A DNA stretch of 64,000 nucleotides from Alloacidobacterium dinghuense (GTDB lineage: Bacteria; Acidobacteriota; Terriglobia; Terriglobales; Acidobacteriaceae): contig NZ_CP060394.1 in the NCBI RefSeq assembly GCF_014274465.1, positions 3,162,001-3,226,000 of the forward strand. Direction: 5' to 3'. Below, piece after piece: positions 15,858 to 25,313 of this stretch. The translations under genes were made by a program, and so were the position numbers. Position 1 is the first letter of the stretch, and each line of letters starts with the position of its first letter. The notes below the pieces were generated by a model. That model was given only the letters and a program-made list of their open reading frames with translations, was not told where the DNA came from and did not search any database.

Positions 15858-16358
15858 CTAGAGATCGTTCGACGAACCGCCGTTATCGTCCTGATCGTTC
15901 TGGTCCAGAGAGTTCAGCTGCTGAAATACCTGCGCGTTGTCATCCAGAGACTTGAGATCTTCGACTGCGGCCGAGGTCTTTACCGGAGCCGCCGAGTTCG
16001 ACGACATCAATCCCGCATACGTGCCCCCACCAATAATAATCAAAAGCGCCAGCGCGCCTACCGCGATTGGACGCAGATGCACATTGCTGCCAAAGAGCAG
16101 CCGCGCTCGCATGCGCTCCAGCAATCCGGCAGGCTCCGCCCGCTGTTCTTCGCGCATGCGCACGGCCAGTTTCGAATCAAAATACGGTGACGGCTCCGGC
16201 GCCTGCCACTCGTCCATCAGATTCATCGTCGCTTCCATCGACGCCAGTTCCATGCTGCAATCTGCGCAATCTTCCAGGTGGTTGCGCACATCAGCCGGGA
16301 CCGACTCTGGCTCGAAGAGCAGGTTTGCAAGATGCGCTTTTACTTTCCGGCAGATCAT
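15858..16358 (-). CDS. Anti-sigma factor, membrane-bound, zinc-finger type
   Basis: A 166-residue protein with an N-terminal zinc-finger-like anti-sigma domain (CRKVKAHL then HLEDCADCSMEL, giving the His-x3-Cys-x2-Cys pattern), one transmembrane helix at about residues 99-118 (IAVGALALLIIIGGGTYAGL) and an Asp/Asn-rich C-terminal tail outside the membrane. It lies 14 bp behind the ECF sigma factor it should hold inactive, and 6 bp before the DUF3106 gene. The signal that releases the sigma factor is unknown. Confidence 0.87.
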   Translation of the reverse strand: MICRKVKAHLANLLFEPESVPADVRNHLEDCADCSMELASMEATMNLMDEWQAPEPSPYFDSKLAVRMREEQRAEPAGLLERMRARLLFGSNVHLRPIAVGALALLIIIGGGTYAGLMSSNSAAPVKTSAAVEDLKSLDDNAQVFQQLNSLDQNDQDDNGGSSNDL

Positions 16359-16372
16359 AATTCCCTCACTGC

Positions 16373-17212
16373 TTAAACAAATTCCTTCAGCCTCTCGCGC
16401 AGTGTCTGATACGCGCGAAAAAGGAGTGACTTCGTGGCGGACTCGCTCAGCTTCAGAACTTCGCCGATTTGCTTATAGTCCATCCCTTGATACTTATGCA
16501 TCAGCACCGCCATCCGCTGCCGCTCCGGCAATGCCATCACATGCTGGCGGATCGCCCGCATTCGCTCACCACGGACAAGATCATGCTCGACCGACGGTGT
16601 AGCATCCGCCACGTCAGGCGTTGTACCCGTCTCCGGATCAGGCTGGTCCAGATACACATTCTGCGCGGCGCGCTCATGCTTCGTATCTCTGGCATAGTTA
16701 ACGCCAAGATTCGTAGCGATGCGATAGAGCCAGGTCGTAAACCGAGCCTCAGCCCTGTAGGTCTGGCGCGAACGGTACACCCGCAGAAAGACCTCCTGGG
16801 CCAGCTCTTCCGCCACTGCCTGGTTGTGCACCATGCGGAACATGAAGTGGATAATGGGCTTACGGTATTTCTCAATCAGATAATTGAAGCCCTGATCGTC
16901 CCCTTCGCTGACCCGCAGCATGATCTCCGCATCGCTCAGGGCGCTCCAGTCGGACACTCGCGCACTGGCTACTGCCTCATTGCGAGCACCCTTCAACAGT
17001 GGTTGATCCAGAACTCGGTCAAGGGCAATGGTTGCCATATCTCTAGGAACACCGGAACTGTCCCCAGGTTGCGGATAAGATGCGTTTTCCTCGAGGTCCT
17101 CACCGGCTTCATCCGACCAATCAGTGGACGTGGGATCATCATCGCCTCCGCCGCTCCTTCCCGTGGAACTTGCGAAATGCTCGGAAGGCGCGTCTGGATT
17201 GCCGGGAAGCAT
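16373..17212 (-). CDS. ECF (RpoE-type) RNA polymerase sigma factor
   Basis: A sigma-70 family ECF factor. Region 2 has GDDQGFNYLIEKYRKPIIHF and AEELAQEVFLRVYRSRQTY with FTTWLYRIATNLGVNYARD; region 4 has LPERQRMAVLMHKYQGMDYK and SESATKSLLFRAYQTLRERL. The ATG at 17212 gives an unusual acidic, Gly/Ser-rich 58-residue lead; an internal ATG at 17038 (MATIALDRVL) would remove it. Neither start has a strong ribosome-binding site. First gene of the sigma/anti-sigma/DUF3106 operon, which it probably autoregulates. Confidence 0.88.
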   Translation of the reverse strand: MLPGNPDAPSEHFASSTGRSGGGDDDPTSTDWSDEAGEDLEENASYPQPGDSSGVPRDMATIALDRVLDQPLLKGARNEAVASARVSDWSALSDAEIMLRVSEGDDQGFNYLIEKYRKPIIHFMFRMVHNQAVAEELAQEVFLRVYRSRQTYRAEARFTTWLYRIATNLGVNYARDTKHERAAQNVYLDQPDPETGTTPDVADATPSVEHDLVRGERMRAIRQHVMALPERQRMAVLMHKYQGMDYKQIGEVLKLSESATKSLLFRAYQTLRERLKEFV

Positions 17213-17359
17213 GATCGTCTATCCATTTGATTGTAAACAGATGCCGAAAGGACGTCCCACAGAAGATCTATTTCAGGAGACAAAGATGCCTGGTTGACAC
17301 ACGCGTTGGCAGTTAATCGCCTAAATGATAATCTAGAAATCGCCATATTCTCTCCTATC

Positions 17360-17434
17360 GGGCGCATAACTCAGCGGTAGAGTGCCACCTTCACACGGTG
17401 GAAGTCGTAGGTTCGAATCCTGCTGCGCCCACCA
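17360..17434 (+). tRNA. tRNA-Val (anticodon CAC)
   Basis: A full cloverleaf can be drawn: acceptor GGGCGCA pairing with TGCGCCC, an anticodon stem CCACC/GGTGG around the loop TTCACAC (anticodon CAC, valine), and a T-arm with GTTCGAATCC. The CCA end is encoded (17432-17434). The 3' end borders the OLD-nuclease region, a common integration point, but I could not find a second copy of the tRNA 3' end downstream. Confidence 0.93.
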
Positions 17435-17771
17435 TAAATCCTTTAAATTTAATAGATTGCAATTGCCCGTCCGACAGCTCTTAGAAAATGTCGAATTACA
17501 CGTCGAATAAGCATGCTGCGAGGCAGGCGATCCGCGTCTGAGACATTTGCGCAGTTCCGCGAGCTTTCAGCATTCCGACCTCTGCCCCCCACCCCCTGTA
17601 TAGATCGCGCAGCGAGCACGGGATGTGGCGCCGAATATCCGCACTCAATGCAGAACTTCGGTGATGATCCAATAACGTAGTCCATATGAAGTTTCGATCT
17701 CCGATCTAGTTGTTGTCCTTTATTATTGAATCACTTATCGACCCTATTGAACCTTGTTGGAGGCGATGTAG
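17435..17771. other. Non-coding stretch between tRNA-Val and OLD-type gene
   Basis: 337 bp without a convincing gene. It is more AT-rich than the sequence before the tRNA. A GGAGG at 17758-17762 gives the next gene a good ribosome-binding site. No direct repeat of the tRNA end and no integrase is seen. Confidence 0.5.
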
Positions 17772-19829
17772 ATGAAGCTTGAGTCGGTCCATATTACGAA
17801 CTTTAAGTCGGTCAAAGATTCAGGCACGTTCCATATAGGGGATGTAACTTGCCTCGTTGGACGAAATGAGTCAGGAAAAACGGCTATCTTGCAGGCTCTA
17901 TATCGCCTAAACCCCATCATTCAAAATCAAGGTAACTTCGACGTGACCGAAGATTTTCCTCGTGCCGACAAAGAAGACTATTAACAGGCCGTCGAACGAA
18001 AACAGCGCGGGCCAGCTCGTGTAGTGGATGCTAGGTTTGCTCTTGATGCGACCGAGGTTGCCTCGATTGAGGCTGAATTTGGGGCTGGAGTTCTATCACT
18101 TCCTACCTTGTGTCTGATGAAGGGATATGACAACGTTCTTGCTTCTTGGCTGTGGGTTAAAGAAGAGATCGCCGGCCAATTCTTGCTATCCAAGGCAGGA
18201 CTGTCGGAAGTCTTCGAGAAAGAAAATATCACCTGGAAGACACTCAAGGAGCTTCATGCGGCTTTAGTGAAGCGTTCACAGAACCAGGCTCAAGCATTTA
18301 CTGCTGCTCAGACTGCAGCGAACGCTCTCCCAGACGCTGACGCTAAAGCTAAAGCGCTGGATGACGCGCAACTCTTACAAGAAACGGCGGCGGCCAAGAC
18401 CCTGCGGGAGCATCTCGCTTCAGTCAACAACACTGGGATCACTAAATACATTTATGACAAATATCTAGTTGGCAGCGTACCAAAGTTTCTCTATTTCGAT
18501 GAGTACTACCAAATGGAAGGCCAACTTAATATCGAGCAGCTGAAACAGCGTCAGGCTTCAAACACACTATATGACTCAGATCGGCCGATGATCGGTTTGA
18601 TCGATCTCGCACGATTGAATTTGGATCAGCTTATATCAACAAACCGTACGGAGGCCCTGCTGAACAAGCTCGAAGGAACCTCGAATCATCTTACGAAGCA
18701 AGTTCTCAAATACTGGTCGCAGAATCGGCATTTGTCTGTTCGTTTTGATGTGCGTCCAGCGAAGCCGAACGACCCACCTGGGATGCAACAGGGAACAAAT
18801 CTGTGGGGATTGGTTTATGACTCTGTTCATTCTGCGACCACTCGGCTGGGCACCCGATCAAAAGGCTTCGTATGGTTTTTCTCTTTTCTCGCGTGGTTTT
18901 CTCAACAGCGCAAGACGGGAGGTAAGATCATTTTGCTTTTGGATGAGCCTGGATTGGCATTGCATGGTACAGCCCAAGGGGACTTGCTTCGTTACATAGA
19001 GAAGGAATTAAAGCCTCATCATCAGGTAGTTTATACAACCCATTCGCCATTTATGGTGGACTCCAAACACTTCGATCGAGTGCGAGTTGTCGAGGACAAA
19101 AGCACGGAGATCGAGGATATTCATGAGGAGGAGATTCCCGGAACGAAGGTGTACACAGACGTCTTAGAAGTTTCTGAAGGTAGTCTTTTTCCTCTTCAAG
19201 GTGCGCTCGGAGACACCCTTTCACAAACGTTGTTTGTCGGGCCCAACATACTCATCGTTGAGGGCGTGTCCGACTTACTTTTTCTTCAAACTGTCTCCCC
19301 GTTACTAGAGTCTCTCGGGCGAGAAGGCCTCAGTCTAGCGTGGACTATTACGCCTGTGGGTGGGTCTGACAAGGTTCCAACGTTTGCCGCACTTTTGGGT
19401 TCCCAGCAAGACCTTAATGTTGCCACGCTTATCGACATCCAACAAAAGGACAAGCAAAGCATCGACAATCTATACAAGAAAAAGCTCTTGCAACAAAAGA
19501 ACGTCCTCACCTTTGCGGATTTTATCGGCAAGAAGGAAGCAGACATCGAAGACATGTTTGAAGCTGATTTCTACTTAAAGCTAGTTAATGCAGAATACAA
19601 AGCAACTCTTCAGAAGCCCATCACTCTCTCCGATCTTCCTAAACGTGAGAGAGTTCTGGCTTCACTCGATAGCTATTTGCAAACCTCGCCGCTTAAAGAC
19701 GCGGCATTCAATCACTATAGGCCTTCACGATATTTTGCGGAACACATCGGCACATTGGCGACGAAGCTGTCTCCCGAAACGCTTGATCGGTTTGAAGCTG
19801 CATTCAAAAGATTAAATGCGCTACTGTGA
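17772..19829 (+). pseudogene. OLD-family ATPase/TOPRIM nuclease, split by in-frame TAA
   Basis: Two open stretches (17772-17984 and the frame through 19829) are in the same frame and together form one OLD-like protein of ~685 codons. The first has the start and Walker A (VGRNESGKTAILQAL). The second has the ABC-type Walker B ILLLDEPGLALHG, the switch VYTTHSPFMVD, and a C-terminal TOPRIM-like part beginning ILIVEGVSDLLFL. The TAA (17982-17984) falls between EDY and QAVERK where the protein should run on. A GTG at 18024 could start a product lacking Walker A. Either a broken defence gene, a split system, or readthrough. The region is AT-rich and lies behind a tRNA, suggesting transfer. Confidence 0.75.
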
Positions 19830-20273
19830 ATACAACCAATGACAGCTGGTTTCTCCTCTTGTCGAGTGTTTTCAGCCTTCCAGAATTAGGTGCTGGTACA
19901 TGGGTTCTTCCAGCCGAATTTTCTCGCGGCAATCGAAGTCGCGGTTCACAGTGATCTATCACTCATTATATATGAGTGATATTGACATTTTTAATCGTAT
20001 TTTGCGATCATATTTCAGAGCAAACTCAGGATAACGTTCGAAGGATTTTGGTACATCTCCATAAATGGAAAATACACTTATGCCGAGTCATTTCTGGCAC
20101 GGCGGCGAACAACAATGGGACAGAAGCACGATTGCATGACGCGGCGCTTTTGATCATCTTGCGTGATCTTACACGCGGATTCAGGACAAAGAGAACAATA
20201 AAGCGATACTGGCTTTCATCGTAGGCGTTTGCGATCGAATATGCGGCACAGACATTGAACGAGGCGAGGACAG
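19830..20273. other. Intergenic region upstream of ManA, with a palindrome
   Basis: 444 bp with no supported gene. It contains the 23-bp palindrome at 19958-19980, with a TTGACA directly after it (19982-19987) but no -10 box at correct spacing. Short open frames on both strands have no family resemblance. Confidence 0.5.
19958..19980. promoter_or_regulatory. Perfect 9-bp-arm palindrome (operator or terminator stem)
   Basis: ATCACTCAT-TATAT-ATGAGTGAT has perfect 9-bp arms around a TATAT centre. It is 128 bp after the OLD gene stop and 293 bp before manA. It lacks a clear T-tract, so a regulator binding site is at least as likely as a terminator. Confidence 0.45.
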
Positions 20274-22067
20274 ATGCGGCGAAAATCGAATTACGATAAA
20301 TTCCCAATCATTTCTGTCTCCACGTCCGGATCGGATTGTTGGGAGAGTTGGCCCCTAATTCTTGATCGCTTGAGGGCTTACACGACCGAAACCAATTCTG
20401 TGATCTGCATCGAATGCTATCCAGGCGTTCAGGAACTCGCGCTCAGGAGGACTCTCGAAGAAGGCCTGCAGTCCGCAGCCGTGATAATGACAACCGATCT
20501 TCTGAAGCGTTCGTCAGCGATCGAGCGAATGGTCGGCGACGTGTTAGGCGATGACCCTGTATTCGGCAGGATGAACAAGATTCAAATCCGGGACTTTTTC
20601 GATGAGTGGAAACTCGGCAACGCTCGCGATCTGGCAAAGAATTGGAACCAAGGCCTGCTGATCATCGTCGGCACTGGTGCCACTCTTGTAGTCCCGGAAC
20701 CGAATCTCCTTATCTATGCTGATATGGCGCGATGGGAGATCCAGCAGCGTCAGCGCCGCAATGCGATCGGGAATTTCGGAGCCGACAACCTCGGAGAGAG
20801 CGCAGGCCTGAAGTACAAACGGGCGTTCTTTGTGGATTGGCGCGCGGCCGACCGACTAAAGGCTTCGTTGTTCTCGCGTATAGATTTTTGGCTCGACACG
20901 AACGATGATATCCCCAAGCTAGTTACCGGACAATCCATGCGGGAAGGATTGCGCCAACTGGTACAGCGTCCCTTTCGCGTAGTTCCTTACTTCGACCCCG
21001 GCCCATGGGGTGGGCATTGGATGGAGGAGGTATGCGATCTGCCGAACAACGTGCCGAATCATGCATGGTGTTTCGACTGCGTTCCGGAAGAGAACAGTTT
21101 ACTGCTCAAATTCGGATCGACCTGCGTCGAGATTCCAGCAATGAACCTCACCCTACTTCATCCCCGCGAGTTGCTGGGCCAGAGTGTTTACTCTCAGTTC
21201 GGAGCTGAATTTCCCATTCGTTTCGATTTCCTCGATACCATGGGCGGCGGAAACCTCTCGCTGCAGGTTCACCCGAAAAGGAAATACATTTGGGAAAAAT
21301 TCAGGATGAAGTATACCCAGGACGAAAGCTATTACCTTCTGGATGCCGCCGAAGATGGAAGTGTCTATCTTGGCGTTAAGAATCAGGTAAATCGAGACGC
21401 CATGATAACGGAATTGCAGGCGGCTCAGTCAAATGGCCGTTCTTTCAGGGCAGAAGTGTATGTGAACAAGTTTCCGGCCAAGAAACACGACCATTTCTTG
21501 ATCCCGGCGGGCACTGTCCACTGCTCAGGCAAGAACAGTATGATTCTTGAAATCAGTGCTACTCCATACATCTTCACGTTTAAGTTGTGGGATTGGGACC
21601 GGCTCGGGTTGGATGGTTTGCCAAGGCCGATTCATATTGACCACGGGTTGAGGAACATCGCCTGGGATCGCGACACCAATTGGGTCCGAAAGAACCTCAT
21701 CAATCAGATAGAACTGGTTGCGGAAGGCCCAGGATGGCGAGAAGAGCGCACCGGACTTCACCAGTTGGAGTTTATCGAGACTCGCAGACACTGGTTTACA
21801 GGTACGACGCCTCACGAAACCCGTGACACTGTCAATGTTCTCAACCTTGTTGAGGGCGAGGAGGCGATTGTCGAGAGTCCTACCAACGCGTTCGAACCGT
21901 TCGTTGTTCACTATGCCGAAACGTTCATTGTCCCGGCAGAGATTGGCGCCTATAGAATCTCGCCAACCAGTCAATCGATCGGAAAGAGCTGCGCGACGAT
22001 CAAAGCGTCGGTTCGCAACGGGTGGTCTCACTCAGAACAACTGGCTGAAAGATCATCAGCCGGGTGA
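20274..22067 (+). CDS. manA: Class I mannose-6-phosphate isomerase with long N-terminal domain
   Basis: A 597-residue protein. The C-terminal ~370 residues are a type I phosphomannose isomerase: the zinc/active-site segments are LSLQVHPKRKY (Gln-x-His) and HFLIPAGTVHCSG, with GGGNLSLQVHP and FKLWDWDRLGLDGLPRPIH around them. The N-terminal ~220 residues resemble a kinase-like (uridine kinase fold) domain but show no Walker A, as known for this long ManA type in some bacteria. It interconverts mannose-6-P and fructose-6-P, feeding mannose into glycolysis. AGGA lies 3-6 nt before the ATG. It converges with the ROK kinase gene (5 bp gap) and heads the sugar locus. Confidence 0.86.
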   Translation: MRRKSNYDKFPIISVSTSGSDCWESWPLILDRLRAYTTETNSVICIECYPGVQELALRRTLEEGLQSAAVIMTTDLLKRSSAIERMVGDVLGDDPVFGRMNKIQIRDFFDEWKLGNARDLAKNWNQGLLIIVGTGATLVVPEPNLLIYADMARWEIQQRQRRNAIGNFGADNLGESAGLKYKRAFFVDWRAADRLKASLFSRIDFWLDTNDDIPKLVTGQSMREGLRQLVQRPFRVVPYFDPGPWGGHWMEEVCDLPNNVPNHAWCFDCVPEENSLLLKFGSTCVEIPAMNLTLLHPRELLGQSVYSQFGAEFPIRFDFLDTMGGGNLSLQVHPKRKYIWEKFRMKYTQDESYYLLDAAEDGSVYLGVKNQVNRDAMITELQAAQSNGRSFRAEVYVNKFPAKKHDHFLIPAGTVHCSGKNSMILEISATPYIFTFKLWDWDRLGLDGLPRPIHIDHGLRNIAWDRDTNWVRKNLINQIELVAEGPGWREERTGLHQLEFIETRRHWFTGTTPHETRDTVNVLNLVEGEEAIVESPTNAFEPFVVHYAETFIVPAEIGAYRISPTSQSIGKSCATIKASVRNGWSHSEQLAERSSAG

Positions 22068-22072
22068 GTTTA

Positions 22073-23020
22073 CTACGTGTGCCGGAGGTCTTCCGATAGT
22101 AGCGGAACTGCCCCCAGCAACGCAGCGTTTCCACCTAGGACTGCCGCGCGCACGCGAGGTGTTCCCCAACTTGTCCATGCGTGCTCTTCCACGTATTTCT
22201 GCACGAATGTCAGGATGACATCAGGGCTTTGCATAACGCCTCCGCCGAATACGACTACCTCGGGGTCGTAGGCGTGAATGAGCGCGACCGCGTTAGCCGC
22301 CCATACGTATAAACAATGTTGCTGAACTGCGCACGCGACAGCATCTTCGTTTCGCGCTGCGGCGAAGAGCGTCTGAAAGTCGATGTGCGCGACACCGGCC
22401 AGGCTGGATTCATGAAACCCCGGTGTTTCTCGTACTATCTGTGGCAGAGACCAGCCCGCCGCTTCTGCTTCGGCGCACCCAACATTGCCGCATGCGCATT
22501 TGCGGCCCCGATAGTTCACCGGCAAATGACCTCCGAGACATGCAGCCTGAGAATGGGCACCGCGTACTAATTTTCCCAGCATCATTGCCGCGCCGCCGAT
22601 TCCGGTGCCGAGCGTGATCATAACGACATCCTGCGCGCCTTGAGCCGCTCCGGCGTATTGTTCGCCAAGCAGGGCCATCCGTGCATCATTCTCTATCCGA
22701 AGACGGAGACCGAATTGCTCAATTGCCCATTGCTCGAGATCGAGGCGAATTGCATCTTCGTATTTCTTCAGCGTCGAGAGAATGCGGCTCTTGCGCACAT
22801 CCACTATCCCCGGGAACCCAACTGCAACGCCGTGACACTCCCCAGCAGTTACACCGCTTTCGCGCAAGATCTTCTTGAGCGCCGCCGTGACGCAAGGCAA
22901 AAGTGATTCGAGCGATTCCGCTCGCTCCGAATCGAGCGATGATGAGCCCAGCAACTCATTGTCCCGAACGACGCCACACCCAATGTGCGTGCCGCCCATG
23001 TCAATCGACAAAGCCAACAT
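22073..23020 (-). CDS. ROK-family sugar kinase (glucokinase-like)
   Basis: A 315-residue ROK protein: phosphate-1 loop LSIDMGGTHIGCGVV, catalytic Asp in IENDARMALLGE, TLGTGIGGA, the zinc site CACGNVGC and adenosine motif VVVFGGGVMQ. No N-terminal DNA-binding domain, so it is a kinase rather than a repressor. It probably phosphorylates a hexose released or imported by this locus; the RhaT-type transporter gene lies 24 bp upstream on the same strand, so the two are one operon. Exact sugar (glucose, mannose or allose) is not decidable from sequence. Confidence 0.9.
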   Translation of the reverse strand: MLALSIDMGGTHIGCGVVRDNELLGSSSLDSERAESLESLLPCVTAALKKILRESGVTAGECHGVAVGFPGIVDVRKSRILSTLKKYEDAIRLDLEQWAIEQFGLRLRIENDARMALLGEQYAGAAQGAQDVVMITLGTGIGGAAMMLGKLVRGAHSQAACLGGHLPVNYRGRKCACGNVGCAEAEAAGWSLPQIVRETPGFHESSLAGVAHIDFQTLFAAARNEDAVACAVQQHCLYVWAANAVALIHAYDPEVVVFGGGVMQSPDVILTFVQKYVEEHAWTSWGTPRVRAAVLGGNAALLGAVPLLSEDLRHT

Positions 23021-23044
23021 CTGTTCGAACTCCCGGGTTTGGAA

Positions 23045-24058
23045 TTAGTGCAAATAGCGGGTTGAGCCTGCCAGAATAAAAATCGCCAGCACGAGCACGG
23101 TCACGCCTGTCCACTGGATGCGGATAGGAAGTGGTCCACAGTCCTTCCATTCGCCCGTAAGCATACCCAACATGGTCGCGGTGATCACAATCAGTGACAT
23201 GAATAACGGCCATCCGAGAATCGGACCCCAAGCCCCCAGTTGACCCGCTGCCAGTCCATAAAGCAGCGTGCTCCCGAACCAGAAGATCGCCATGATCGCT
23301 GCCAGCGCCCAATGCGAACCTCCCACTCGGAATCTATGTCCCGAATGATTCCTTTTCATCAACCAAGCACAATACAGGAGATTTGGAACTGCACCGGCAA
23401 GCATCAGCGGCAACCAAATTACATTGATAGCGTTGAGCCCGTTTGCACCAAAGGAGCGAGCTACTTGGACCAGCGGCGTTCCGAAAGCGACTCCGAAATT
23501 CATCGAGGATGCGCCAAGACCGCACAGAATAGAAAGCAGCAGCCCCTGCGAGGTCCGTTTTTGCGCAGAAATAGACTGTGCATTTGGTCCCTCACGTATC
23601 CTTCCGGCGGAGGCACAGAGCATCACACCCAATAGAACGAAACCGATTGCGCCGAGGACTGCATACCCTGCCGCGCTGTTGAGGTGTTCTCTGTGCAGAG
23701 ACACCATCGGAATTAGGCTGCCTACGGCCGCAGAGGTTCCTAAGACGATAGAGAATGCGAGTGTAATCCCGATCATATCCACCGCAAGGCCGAAAAAGAC
23801 CTGCGCTACTCCCCAGGCCGCGCCAAATCCACAGACTTCGAGAATGATGTCCGGCGTGGCTGAGCGGTACACCATCGATAGATTTGGGATGGTCAGCAGG
23901 GCGGCCACGAAAGGCAGAACTACGAGCGCAAAAACTGTCCAGGCGAGCCACGTGTTCTCCCAGGCCCATTTCCGGGCGTATTTCATGGGCATTGTGAAGC
24001 TAGCATTCGTAATGCCGGCAATAATGAGGATTGCGATTCCGCTCGAGGTGTTGCTCAT
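23045..24058 (-). CDS. RhaT-type sugar/proton symporter
   Basis: A 337-residue polytopic membrane protein with about ten hydrophobic helices, matching the L-rhamnose-proton symporter RhaT family: IAILIIAGITNASFTMPMKY near the start, ENTWLAW, WGVAQVFFGLAVDMIGI and FGVAFGTPLVQVA. It should import a monosaccharide into the cytoplasm for the ROK kinase encoded next. It is divergent from the DeoR regulator gene, with a putative operator in the 295 bp between them. Confidence 0.88.
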   Translation of the reverse strand: MSNTSSGIAILIIAGITNASFTMPMKYARKWAWENTWLAWTVFALVVLPFVAALLTIPNLSMVYRSATPDIILEVCGFGAAWGVAQVFFGLAVDMIGITLAFSIVLGTSAAVGSLIPMVSLHREHLNSAAGYAVLGAIGFVLLGVMLCASAGRIREGPNAQSISAQKRTSQGLLLSILCGLGASSMNFGVAFGTPLVQVARSFGANGLNAINVIWLPLMLAGAVPNLLYCAWLMKRNHSGHRFRVGGSHWALAAIMAIFWFGSTLLYGLAAGQLGAWGPILGWPLFMSLIVITATMLGMLTGEWKDCGPLPIRIQWTGVTVLVLAIFILAGSTRYLH

Positions 24059-24234
24059 GATTGGCTGCCCTCCCCAAAGACTATGCTGCTACCGGAGTGA
24101 AACCGGTGTTGCGTGACTCCGTTTCTACGGAGGGAGTCTACGAGTTCGCCCCAAAATGGTATGGAGCAGATATTGGGGCTTTGATATTCAGGATCGAATT
24201 TATATCATTAAATGCGAACTAAACTCAAATTTCA

Positions 24235-24249
24235 ATCATTTAATATGAT
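24235..24249. promoter_or_regulatory. ATCAT-N5-ATGAT site upstream of deoR/rhaT (putative DeoR operator)
   Basis: ATCAT-TTAAT-ATGAT is a perfect 5-bp inverted repeat in the AT-rich divergent region between the RhaT-type and DeoR genes. The same half-sites with the same 5-bp spacing occur at 28930-28944 over the promoter of the TonB receptor gene. A shared regulator, most simply the DeoR protein, is inferred. Confidence 0.45.
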
Positions 24250-24353
24250 CTTCTTATCCTGTAACGCTCGAATTATCGATCCGTACAATCACTTGTAGAC
24301 TTACTATTTTGGAGAGCGCGGCCACACGAACCGCCTCGTTAGGCGAAAGCATT

Positions 24354-25145
24354 ATGCCCGCAAAGAGTGACAACCTGGTTGCACGCCACGAATACATCCT
24401 TCAGCGGTTACAGGAGACCGGCTCCGTCGCCATTGACGAGCTTTGCTCGACGCTCGGCGCATCCATCGCCACCATTCGCCGAGATTTAGAAGACCTTGAA
24501 AGCCGGTCTTTGCTCAGGCGCACCCGCGGCGGCGCCGTACCAATCGGACCACTGTTCTACGAACCGTTTCGGCATGATACCTCGTTTCAGGACAAGGTGA
24601 GCAGCTTTGCCGAAGAAAAGCGTAGGATCGGCCTCGCAGCAGCGAAACTAGTCGGCACGGGCCAGACTATCTCGTTGACCGGCGGAACTACGACCATCGA
24701 AGTGGTTCGAAGCCTTAAGGTGCTCAGCGACATTTCCATTATCACGAATACGGTGAATGTTGCGATGGAATTGAGTAACAGGAAAGATATCGAAGTGATC
24801 GTGACCGGAGGGCACCTCCGCGGAAATTGGTTTACGCTCGTAGGTCCCCTCGCGACGGCTGCAGCCGAGATGCTGTTTTCCGACATCATGTTCATCGGCG
24901 TCGATGGCATCGATGCAAGAAAAGGCCTGACGTGCACAAATTCTTCCGAGGCTGAAGTTCTGCGCAAATTCGCGCAACATGCCAAGATGAAGGTCGTGGT
25001 AGCTGATCACAGCAAACTCGGTTCCGTCAGCAAGTACCTCCTCTGTCCAACAAAGGGTATAGACAGATTAATTACTGATACCGGGGCACCCGCTTCAGCC
25101 ATTGCGCCCTTCGAAAAACTCGGTATTGAAGTAACCCGGGTGTAG
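24354..25145 (+). CDS. DeoR/GlpR-family sugar-responsive regulator
   Basis: A ~263-residue DeoR-type repressor. HTH: ARHEYILQRLQETGSVAIDE and SIATIRRDLEDLESRSLLRR followed by TRGGAVPIG. The C-terminal sugar-phosphate sensor domain has SLTGGTTTIEVVRSL and FIGVDGIDARKGLTCTNSSE. These regulators sense phosphorylated sugars and fit the mannose-6-P chemistry of this locus. The ATG at 24354 is preferred over an in-frame TTG at 24309. It lies between the divergent RhaT/ROK operon and the convergent TonB receptor gene. Confidence 0.92.
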   Translation: MPAKSDNLVARHEYILQRLQETGSVAIDELCSTLGASIATIRRDLEDLESRSLLRRTRGGAVPIGPLFYEPFRHDTSFQDKVSSFAEEKRRIGLAAAKLVGTGQTISLTGGTTTIEVVRSLKVLSDISIITNTVNVAMELSNRKDIEVIVTGGHLRGNWFTLVGPLATAAAEMLFSDIMFIGVDGIDARKGLTCTNSSEAEVLRKFAQHAKMKVVVADHSKLGSVSKYLLCPTKGIDRLITDTGAPASAIAPFEKLGIEVTRV

Positions 25146-25313
25146 CCGAAATTAAGAGCGCAGCACATAACCATCGGTGCGAAACCCGAGAGCAGTTGTT
25201 CTTGCCATCCCGCGAATTGCTCGAAGATGACGGAAGGCCCCCTCGCCTCGCAACGCGTTGTTATCGGTTTCTCGGCGCGAGAAGAGCACTCGTGCTCCCC
25301 GCCATTGACAGTC

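Noticed and set aside
19976-20224. Open frame between OLD and manA genes
   Set aside because: No start signal or recognisable domain; AT-rich chance frame.
17360-20273. tRNA-bounded genomic island with attachment repeats
   Set aside because: The OLD gene beside the tRNA suggests it, but I found no integrase and no second copy of the tRNA 3' end downstream, so no island is claimed.
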